Source: DAOTXK01 sp034435395
Lineage (GTDB): Bacteria; Chloroflexota; Anaerolineae; Aggregatilineales; Ch27
Assembly: GCA_034435395.1 (NCBI GenBank)
Contig: DAOTXK010000119.1
Span: 1-14,508 of the forward strand
Length of the DNA stretch: 14,508 nucleotides
Reading direction: 5' to 3'
Position 1 is the stretch's first letter, and every line of letters begins with the position of its first letter. This document shows, piece after piece, positions 1 to 6,528 of the stretch. Both the position numbers and the translations under genes were made by a program. The notes under the pieces were generated by a model. That model did not search any database and was not told where the DNA came from. It was given only the letters and a program-made list of their open reading frames with translations.

Positions 1-1
1 T

Positions 2-1948
2 TTCCATTATGTGTTGCGCGGCGTGTTGGAGATGTATGAGCAACAACCTGGTGATGCCGATTTCTGGCGGGCCGCCGCGGAACAGGCGCTGCCCAATGCT
101 CAGCGGCACCACGCCTATCTTGCGCTCACCAACGTGATTCGGGATCGGCAGGCCCTGGTCGGTATCGCCGAGACGATCGACGCCGTGGAAACGCCCAATG
201 GCCTGGCCGAGGCGCGGCGTGCCGCGGAGTCGTCGCCGCTGCGTCTTGTGCTGGGGCCGCTGGTGGAGGCGTTGAGGGGGGTCGAGCGCGCGCTGCCTCA
301 ATGGGAGAGAGGCGATTTCCGGGCAGTCGGCGCGCTGCTGGAGGAGGCTCAAGCCAACCTGGGTAAGGGCGAGCGACTGGCGCACCTTGAACTGACACCG
401 TTTCGGGAGTGGCTGGAGCGGCGTCATCAGGTGGCCGCCGCGTTGAGCGTCACCCTCCAGCGGATCGAGGAGGCCGCCGCCTCGCCCCAGGAGACGCCTG
501 ATCCGCGTCTGCATGAATGGCACGCCCGACTGGTCGAGGAGACGGAGTTGTTTCTGAGCGCCGATTACGCCGGGACGTTCCGAGGGTGGCGCGATACCTA
601 CGCCGATGTGCTGGGCGTCTACACCGACGAGCACAAGCGCCGCACCCGCAAGTTGTACGATCTGGACGAGATTTTTCACCGGCCCGGCCTGGATAGCCAT
701 CCGGCGTATCCGCTCTATCGATTCTGGCGGGAGACGATCGAGCGTCAACCGGAGTACCCCGCGCCGCCGACCGATGAACCAGTGCCGCGATATACCGATG
801 GTGGCGAGCCGTTGGGGCCACGTTCGCCGCTGCCCATCGCCGAGGTTGAGGGTCAGCCCCTGCCGCGCCTGCCTCTGCGTTTGCGGCTGCGACTGAACAG
901 ACGCCGCCTGTTGTGGGGAGGAGCGCTGGTGGCGGTGGGGGTGCTCGGCCTGCTGGGACTGTCATGGTTGTCGGGCAGTGGTGGGGCGGGGCCGGTGGCG
1001 GTGACCTGGGAGACGTTCACGCCCACCCTCAGCGAGCAAGCGATGGCGGCGGCCACCCTGGCTGCTGTTCAGACCTCCACAGCGGTCGCGGCGGAGTCTA
1101 CGGCGTCGGTGATGCCTACCGACACCCCGACGATCACCCTCAGCCCGACCGAGACCCCGATTCCCACCCTGGCCCCCGGAGAGGACTTTCTGCCGACGGC
1201 TGCCCTCTTCCTGCCGACGAATACGCCGTTGCCTTCCCCGACGGATACCCCCACCCTCGTGCCGACGGTGACGCCCCTTTCACCGTCTCTCACACCAGCG
1301 ATTTCCCCGAATGCGCTCCTGTCTTCGCCGCCGGTGGCCACCCTGGCCGGGCCATTACATGGCCAGCAGAATATCCTGCTTGCCCTGGAGCAGTACGCCA
1401 GCGTTTATCCCTGGCCGGAGGCATGGTTCAGGCCGGGCGATCTCAGCGGTGGCTGGCAGCTGGGCCTGCGCGAACAGGGAATCGGGGAGGATGTGCTGCG
1501 CGTGGTGCTGCCCGAAGACCTGCTGTCGCAGATATTTGGGGAAGATGCGGCCATCCGGCTGCGGCGCGTTCAGGTCACGCTCCGGCTTCGTGAGTACGAT
1601 CCTGCCTTAGTGGCTGAGGGCCGCGTCTATTTTGGATTGGGTTTGCAGGGCGCAGACGAAAGCCGCGTGGCGGTGCAGGTGCAGATGGTGCGCGAGGATG
1701 CGATCAACGTCGGCGCGCGGGTGGGCGACCAGTTCCGGGCGCGCAGCACACTGCCGGTGAATGAGGTGCGGGTGGAACTGGCGCTGGTCCGGTACGATGA
1801 CGGCACGGTGGACCTGTTATTCGATGGGCAACCCATTGACTCCCCCCGTTTCCTGACCGCGCCCAATGCGCCGGTGATGCCATTCCTGTTTGTGCAGCAG
1901 GGCGGCGTCGTGATTTCCGTGACCGATCTGATGGCCGAGTTAGAGTGA
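2..1948 (+). CDS. Membrane protein with T/P-rich stalk and C-terminal beta domain (5' truncated)
   Basis: I do not recognise a family. The reading frame is open to the left edge of the window (F-H-Y precedes the GTG at 11), so the true start is probably outside and this is a 3' portion of about 648 codons. Counting from that GTG, residues 1-250 are charged and helix-rich. Residues 285-299 are Arg-rich, followed by one hydrophobic segment at about 299-320, so the N-terminal part should be cytoplasmic by the positive-inside rule. Residues about 330-435 are Thr/Pro/Ser-rich low complexity, a stalk type common in Chloroflexota surface proteins. Residues about 450-645 form a compact domain with alternating beta-like stretches, possibly ligand-binding or jelly-roll-like, but no motif proves this. 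A kinase-like gene follows 43 bp downstream, and a protein of the same overall plan lies beyond it, so the three probably work together. The frame and stop are certain; the function is unknown. Confidence 0.8.
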   Translation, partial: FHYVLRGVLEMYEQQPGDADFWRAAAEQALPNAQRHHAYLALTNVIRDRQALVGIAETIDAVETPNGLAEARRAAESSPLRLVLGPLVEALRGVERALPQWERGDFRAVGALLEEAQANLGKGERLAHLELTPFREWLERRHQVAAALSVTLQRIEEAAASPQETPDPRLHEWHARLVEETELFLSADYAGTFRGWRDTYADVLGVYTDEHKRRTRKLYDLDEIFHRPGLDSHPAYPLYRFWRETIERQPEYPAPPTDEPVPRYTDGGEPLGPRSPLPIAEVEGQPLPRLPLRLRLRLNRRRLLWGGALVAVGVLGLLGLSWLSGSGGAGPVAVTWETFTPTLSEQAMAAATLAAVQTSTAVAAESTASVMPTDTPTITLSPTETPIPTLAPGEDFLPTAALFLPTNTPLPSPTDTPTLVPTVTPLSPSLTPAISPNALLSSPPVATLAGPLHGQQNILLALEQYASVYPWPEAWFRPGDLSGGWQLGLREQGIGEDVLRVVLPEDLLSQIFGEDAAIRLRRVQVTLRLREYDPALVAEGRVYFGLGLQGADESRVAVQVQMVREDAINVGARVGDQFRARSTLPVNEVRVELALVRYDDGTVDLLFDGQPIDSPRFLTAPNAPVMPFLFVQQGGVVISVTDLMAELE

Positions 1949-1991
1949 TTGTGGACACCACGCCCCGTCTGCCGAGTTAGGATCGAACTTC

Positions 1992-3119
1992 GTGCAAGAA
2001 GCCAGCCTGAACAAGTATTACCGGATTGAGAATTTTAACGACAGCTTCGCGCCAGGACATTACGCCCGTGTGCTGGATGCTGTCGACCGTCGGAACGGAC
2101 AGTTGGTCGCCTTCAAGGTGCTGCGCCCGGAACATTTCGTGGTGGGTGAGCTGACCTGGGAGTATCAGGCGTTCGCCAATGAAGCCGAGCTCCTGATGAA
2201 GATGTCCGGCAGCGAGCATGTCGTGCGCCTGTTGGACAGCGGGTATATCACCTCGGTGGATGAACGCCCGGTTGACGGCGCGATTGTCTCCTATCAGGCG
2301 GATACGCTGGGGTTTATTCGGGACGCCAATGTTTTTGTTGAGCGTGGCTGGCGGCCCTATCTGGCGCTGGAACACCTGCCGCGTACAGAAAACCTGTTCT
2401 ACCTGATGAAGCCCAATCTCCCCGGTGTGCGCTGGCGTTTGCCCACCGAGGAGGCCCTCGACCTGGCGCTCCAGTTCGCGACAATGTTGAAGCTGGCGCA
2501 TCAGCAGCGTATCGTATACCTGGACCACAAGCTGGAACACGTCTATTGGGATGGGCAGATGTTGCGCGTGATCGACTGGAACAGCTCGCGGCTGGTGGAA
2601 CAGGCCAGCACTCAGACGGCCCAGATGTTCCAGATGGACGTGCACCATCTCTGCGTGGGTATCTTGTATCCCATTCTGACCGGGTTATCGCCGCAGAAAA
2701 CCTCGCTGGTGCCCCAGCCAGCCTCGCCGACCACCCTTAACCAGCGCTACGCGGATGTTAATCATCTGGACTTCGGTGTGGAACCGACTCTCAGCGAGGG
2801 ATTGCAAAGCCTGTTGCAGAAGGGCGCGGCCAGCGCCTTTCAAAGTGTGGAGGAGTTCTTCGGGGAACTGGCGGAAGCGGCCCGGCATCTGGGGTGGGAT
2901 TTCCCCCACCGTCCTGCCGATGACGCGCTCCGCCTGGTCCGGTCGCGGACGCGCGCCGGTCTGGCCAAGTTGCGGGCCGGGCAATCCGCCATCCGGGAGG
3001 CGCGTGACCTGCTGCGCGAAGCGGCCATCGCCGAGGGGATCAATAAGGATGCTGAACAGGAACTGCACCGTCTGTTGGCCGCGATCAACGAGATGCTCGC
3101 CCGGCGCGTGATTCCTTGA
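1992..3119 (+). CDS. Atypical Ser/Thr protein kinase-like protein
   Basis: This 375-residue protein has a protein-kinase fold with altered signature motifs. The likely ATP-binding lysine is K42 (VAFKVL) and the helix-C glutamate is E64 or E66. The glycine loop is degenerate (A20-x-G22-x-x-A25-x-V27). The catalytic loop reads YLDHKLEH (176-183) in place of HRDLKPEN, keeping the Asp (D178) and Lys (K180) but with His at the Asn position. The DFG motif reads DWN (195-197), keeping the metal-binding Asp. Residues from about 310 on are helical and charged, with no membrane segment, so it is probably cytoplasmic. The start is GTG at 1992, with AGGA at 1979-1982 giving a 9-nt spacer. It lies between two single-pass membrane proteins with T/P stalks and may phosphorylate or scaffold their cytoplasmic parts. 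Keeping Lys, Asp and Asp suggests possible activity, whereas losing the Asn and the DFG Gly suggests a pseudokinase. An aminoglycoside-phosphotransferase-like or WaaP-like kinase is a less likely alternative. Confidence 0.75.
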   Translation: MQEASLNKYYRIENFNDSFAPGHYARVLDAVDRRNGQLVAFKVLRPEHFVVGELTWEYQAFANEAELLMKMSGSEHVVRLLDSGYITSVDERPVDGAIVSYQADTLGFIRDANVFVERGWRPYLALEHLPRTENLFYLMKPNLPGVRWRLPTEEALDLALQFATMLKLAHQQRIVYLDHKLEHVYWDGQMLRVIDWNSSRLVEQASTQTAQMFQMDVHHLCVGILYPILTGLSPQKTSLVPQPASPTTLNQRYADVNHLDFGVEPTLSEGLQSLLQKGAASAFQSVEEFFGELAEAARHLGWDFPHRPADDALRLVRSRTRAGLAKLRAGQSAIREARDLLREAAIAEGINKDAEQELHRLLAAINEMLARRVIP

Positions 3120-3150
3120 GGGGGCTGCGCGGTGGTGGCTGTATGGAACC

Positions 3151-3154
3151 GGAG
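3151..3154 (+). promoter_or_regulatory. Ribosome binding site that decides the TPR-protein start
   Basis: GGAG lies 5 nt before the ATG at 3160. A possible GTG start at 3154 overlaps this site and has no good Shine-Dalgarno sequence of its own, so ATG 3160 is the better start. Confidence 0.55.
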
Positions 3155-3159
3155 TGCCT

Positions 3160-5580
3160 ATGAATGAGTTGACTCAACAACTGGCGGAGCTGCGGGCGCG
3201 GATTGAGACGCTGCCCGCCATGCCGGACCCGATGGAGGTGACGGCGCTGGAGAGCGAAGCCCGTCGTCTGTTAACCGCGGCCAAAAACACGCCGCTGGAA
3301 GCATCGGCGCGGGAGTTGTTCGCGTTGCTGGCCAGGCGGACGTCAGCAGCAGGCGGCGAATCGTCATCGGAAGAGGCTGCACCCGCGGACACCAGCGCCA
3401 TTGAAGGGCTGTTGCGGCGGGCGCGCATCCGCATTGAGCTGGCCGGCGATGAGGACGATGTGGACGAGGCGGTGGACATCCTGGCCGAAGCGCTGGCCCT
3501 CGAGCCGGAGAATCCGGAGACGTTGGCGCTGCTCCGGCAGGCAGCCGCCCGCAGTGAGATGCTGAACATGCGCGTGCGCGAGCTGTTGCGGCGCTATGGG
3601 ATCATGCTGCCGTTGGAGCCGCCGTCCGAGGAGCTACCTCCACCCGTGGAACCAGCGCCCCCGCAGCCGGTGGCCGGGCGAGCGCCGGCGGCGGATGCGG
3701 GCGGGCCAGAGCCAGCCGAGCCACGTGCGCCGGGTGGGCGCACCGTGGATATTCAAACGCTGGCCTCACAGATGACGCAGATGTATTACGCTGGCGATTA
3801 CCAGGAGGCTGTTGACCTGGCGAATCGTATTCTGGAACGGCAGCCGGATAACCCCACGGCTCTCGAATACCGTCAGAAAGCCGAAGACAATATCCTGCGG
3901 GGCATTGTGCCGGACCACCGGATTCCTTTTGAGGCGCGGGTGGCTTACAACCGCGCCAATTCGCTGGCGCGCGCCGGGAATTACGATGACGCCGAGCGGC
4001 TGTACCGTGATGCGCGCGATATAGCGGAAGCGGCCGGGATTCCTTCCTGGAAGGACGCCGAACAGGCGCTGCTGGAGATTCAGGACCTGGCCCTGTCGCG
4101 GGAATTACTGCGCGAAGGCGACCGGCTGATGGCCGCCGACGACTGGCCGGATGCCATCCGCCAGTACGAAGGCGCGCTGCGGGTGGTGCCCAACGATCCG
4201 ATGGCCCAGGACCGCCTGGAGAAGGCCCGCCATATCCTGGCCCAAACCGAGCAGGCTGAGGCGCAGTTGGCGGCCATGGGCGGCACGCTCATTGAGCGTG
4301 CGACCACCTTGCAGCATGTGATTAACAACCTGGTGATGACGCGCCAGCAGCTTCCTGGCAGCACGCGCCTGGCCGCTCTGCTTCAGGAGGCGCAGAGTCG
4401 CCTGCACGCGATCAAGTCCCAGCTGAACGATCAGGCGCGGGTGGCCCTGGCCCGCATGGAAAGCACGATGGCACTGGACGAGCGCCTGCGGCTGACCACG
4501 GAAGCGGTCCGGGCGCTGGAAGCGGCGGCGGCGTTGGACCCCGGCGATCAGGCCATCAATGCCCAGTTGCAGGAAGCGCGTCAGGATGAGGCGCAGATGC
4601 ACGAAGCCCGCACCATGATCGAGCGGTCGTCATCCCTGATCGCGCAGAACGTGGACGCCGAACTGTCCCAGGCGCGGGCCATGCTGGCCGCCCTCGGTCG
4701 GTTTTCTCAGGACCCCCGCTACCGGCAGGTGGTCAACGACCTGATGGAGCGATACATCGACCGGGTGGAAGGGGCCATCGCCCAGGGCGACATCCCCTCG
4801 GCGGAGCGCTGGTTGAGTCTGTTGAAAGATGAACCGTTCCGCGTGTTGGGCCGCCGGACGGACCTGCTGCGGCTGGAAGTCGCTCTGCGCCGCCTGCGGA
4901 ATCGGCGCAGCCTGCGCCAGGGTCTGGTGGTGCTGGTCTTGGTCCTGATTGGCGTGGTTATTCTGCTTGCCACCAGGTCCCGCTGGGAGCCGGTCTTTCA
5001 GGCGATTGTTAACCCGCCGACGGCGACGCCAACCTCCACCCCGACCCTGACCTTCACGCCGAGCAGCACGCCCACGCCAACCCCGTCGCCAACTTTCACC
5101 AGCACCCCGTCGCCAACGTTCACCGCCTCGCCGACAGTGACGCCGAGCTGGACCGTCACGGCCTCGCTGACGCCCACCCACACCAACACGCCCACGCATA
5201 CTTACACGCCCACGCTGACCTATACACCCAGCGACACGCCAACGCCGTCCGACACCCCGACCGTCACCCTGACTCCCACCATCACGCTGACTCCGTCCCT
5301 GACCATGACACCCAGCAACACGCCGCCGCCGCCGGTGCTATGCCGGGTGTTTGTGCAGCGGGAGGGCGGCGTGAACGTGCGCAGCCAGCCGAGCCTGACG
5401 GGCAGCCGGATCGTGATGGTGGCCTTGCAGGGCCAGGCGATGAACGTGCTACAACAGACTCGCGGCGAGGACGGCAACACCTGGTTCCTGGTGAATATCG
5501 TTTTGGATGGCGCTCAGGTGCAGGGCTGGGTCTATCGGGGCGGCGTGGTCGAGCTGACCGAGTGCCCGCCGCCGCTGTAA
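3160..5580 (+). CDS. TPR-repeat membrane protein with T/P stalk and bacterial SH3 domain
   Basis: An 806-residue protein counted from ATG 3160; a GTG two codons earlier is possible. TPR-like helical pairs lie at about 99-130, 208-241, 262-293 and 320-356, with typical A/G and aromatic spacing and P-x-N/D-P turns (for example near 229 and 345). More helical, coiled-coil-like sequence continues to about 580. An Arg-rich stretch (577-587) precedes one hydrophobic segment (about 587-604), placing the TPR part in the cytoplasm. Residues about 618-725 are a Thr/Pro/Ser stalk with imperfect repeats. Residues 728-806 match the bacterial SH3 (SH3b) pattern, with GVNVRSQPS near the start and GWVYRGGVVEL near the end. 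In other proteins this domain often binds peptidoglycan or other wall ligands. Two cysteines (728, 802) flank the SH3 domain and could form a disulfide. The gene follows the kinase-like gene by 40 bp. A role as a signalling scaffold across the membrane is inference. Confidence 0.8.
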   Translation: MNELTQQLAELRARIETLPAMPDPMEVTALESEARRLLTAAKNTPLEASARELFALLARRTSAAGGESSSEEAAPADTSAIEGLLRRARIRIELAGDEDDVDEAVDILAEALALEPENPETLALLRQAAARSEMLNMRVRELLRRYGIMLPLEPPSEELPPPVEPAPPQPVAGRAPAADAGGPEPAEPRAPGGRTVDIQTLASQMTQMYYAGDYQEAVDLANRILERQPDNPTALEYRQKAEDNILRGIVPDHRIPFEARVAYNRANSLARAGNYDDAERLYRDARDIAEAAGIPSWKDAEQALLEIQDLALSRELLREGDRLMAADDWPDAIRQYEGALRVVPNDPMAQDRLEKARHILAQTEQAEAQLAAMGGTLIERATTLQHVINNLVMTRQQLPGSTRLAALLQEAQSRLHAIKSQLNDQARVALARMESTMALDERLRLTTEAVRALEAAAALDPGDQAINAQLQEARQDEAQMHEARTMIERSSSLIAQNVDAELSQARAMLAALGRFSQDPRYRQVVNDLMERYIDRVEGAIAQGDIPSAERWLSLLKDEPFRVLGRRTDLLRLEVALRRLRNRRSLRQGLVVLVLVLIGVVILLATRSRWEPVFQAIVNPPTATPTSTPTLTFTPSSTPTPTPSPTFTSTPSPTFTASPTVTPSWTVTASLTPTHTNTPTHTYTPTLTYTPSDTPTPSDTPTVTLTPTITLTPSLTMTPSNTPPPPVLCRVFVQREGGVNVRSQPSLTGSRIVMVALQGQAMNVLQQTRGEDGNTWFLVNIVLDGAQVQGWVYRGGVVELTECPPPL
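5014..5340 (+). repeat. Low-complexity Thr/Pro-coding tract with a 24-bp repeat
   Basis: This tract inside the TPR-protein gene encodes the extracellular stalk through degenerate codons for TPTPSxTP-like units. Within it, a 21-bp sequence at 5080-5100 recurs at 5104-5124 with one mismatch (24-bp period), encoding TPSPTFTS then TPSPTFTA. A similar but less regular tract lies at about 1103-1315 in the first gene. Confidence 0.65.
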
Positions 5581-5617
5581 GAGGGCGGAGGCGGATGTCA
5601 TGGCGTGTGGGAGTCGA

Positions 5618-5644
5618 CAGGCGTGCCCAGGGCCGGCGCGCCTG
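5618..5644 (+). other. Strong intergenic hairpin upstream of the FAD-subunit gene
   Basis: The inverted repeat CAGGCGTGCC (5618-5627) and GGCGCGCCTG (5635-5644) forms a 10-bp stem with one G-U pair and a 7-nt loop. No T-run follows, so it is not a standard intrinsic terminator. It ends 5 nt before the Shine-Dalgarno sequence of the next gene (AAGGAG, 5650-5655). It could mark the end of the upstream transcript, protect a processed mRNA end, or affect translation of the downstream gene. Which of these applies is unknown. Confidence 0.5.
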
Positions 5645-5663
5645 ATCGTAAGGAGAGGTGTGA

Positions 5664-6509
5664 ATGACCCGTAACCCATCCGGCTACTACCGACCCCAGA
5701 CCATCGCCGAGGCCGTCCGGTTGTTATCCCAGCCGCATATCACCGCCGTGCTGCTCAGCGGCGGGGCGCTGCGGTTCGCCACCACCGACGATCCCGACTA
5801 TGAGGCCGTGGTCGATTTGCAGGCCATCAACGAGCTTTCCCGGATGACGACGGCACAGGATGGCACGTTGCTCCTGGGCGCTAACGCCACCTTTGAAGCG
5901 GTGGCCAGCTACGGCCAGATGCCGCCCCTGCTGCGGCAGGCGCTGACCCGCTCGCTGCCCTGGAACCGGCGCAATACGATCACCCTGGGAGAGGCCATCG
6001 AATATCCGGGAGAGGTCGCCGAAGCCTTCGCCGCGCTGCTGGCGCTGGACGCGACGCTGATTTTCGCCATGCCGGAGGAGCGCCGCATCCCCCTCTCGGC
6101 GATGGGGGCGGTGGTGGAGCAGCCTGCCGTGCCGCAGAAGGGGTTGATCACGGCGGTCGAGATTCCGGCCCCCGCTCCCGGCCAGGTGTGGGGAGAGGCG
6201 CACGTGGCCCGCACCCCTGCCGATGCGGCGATCGTCAGCGCGGCGGCGGTGCTGGTCATCGATGAGGGAGGCACCATCACCCGGGCGCGGCTGGCTTTGA
6301 CCGGCGTGTGGCCCGAACCGGCTCGCCTGGCGGCAGCGGCGGCAGCGGCCCTGGTCGGCGGCCCGTTGGAGAAAGGACGCATCGAGAAGGTGCTCGCTGC
6401 CCTCGACGCCGAGATCGCCCCCGTGGCCGACTACCGGGGGGGCGTCGAGTACCGCCGGGCGATGGCCCGCGTCCTGACCAGCCGGGCGCTGGCGCAGGCC
6501 AGGGTGTGA
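5664..6509 (+). CDS. Molybdenum hydroxylase FAD-type subunit (CoxM/XdhB/YgfM-like)
   Basis: A 281-residue protein of the FAD-binding subunit family of molybdopterin dehydrogenases, which pass electrons from the iron-sulfur clusters to an acceptor. The N-terminus has the family pattern YYRPQTIAEAVRLL. The first FAD motif, normally AGGTDL, reads SGGALR (32-37). The second, normally TIGGN, reads TLGEA (107-111), losing one glycine, and is followed by the usual AALLALDATL (123-132). The C-terminal part (about 170-281) fits the CO-dehydrogenase flavoprotein C-terminal domain, including a VEYRRAMARVL stretch near the end. Length is close to the usual 260-300. The start has an excellent AAGGAG 8 nt upstream. 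The fused Fe-S/molybdopterin subunit starts 19 bp after the stop, so the two are almost certainly one enzyme. The weakened FAD motifs raise the possibility of altered flavin binding. Family assignment is firm; the substrate is unknown. Confidence 0.85.
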   Translation: MTRNPSGYYRPQTIAEAVRLLSQPHITAVLLSGGALRFATTDDPDYEAVVDLQAINELSRMTTAQDGTLLLGANATFEAVASYGQMPPLLRQALTRSLPWNRRNTITLGEAIEYPGEVAEAFAALLALDATLIFAMPEERRIPLSAMGAVVEQPAVPQKGLITAVEIPAPAPGQVWGEAHVARTPADAAIVSAAAVLVIDEGGTITRARLALTGVWPEPARLAAAAAAALVGGPLEKGRIEKVLAALDAEIAPVADYRGGVEYRRAMARVLTSRALAQARV

Positions 6510-6510
6510 C

Positions 6511-6516
6511 GGAGGA
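6511..6516 (+). promoter_or_regulatory. Shine-Dalgarno sequence bearing on the fused-subunit start
   Basis: GGAGGA directly abuts the ATG at 6517, which is too close for normal use, but lies 12 nt before the in-frame ATG at 6529. A second GGAGG at 6522-6526 is only 2 nt before 6529. Spacing is imperfect either way; 6529 is favoured because the protein then begins MDITLTING, the usual beginning of this family. Confidence 0.45.
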
Positions 6517-6528
6517 ATGGGGGAGGAC

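Noticed and set aside
1950..1962. GTGG-ACA-CCAC mini-hairpin between the first two genes
   Set aside because: A 4-bp stem with a 3-nt loop and no T-run is not a credible terminator.
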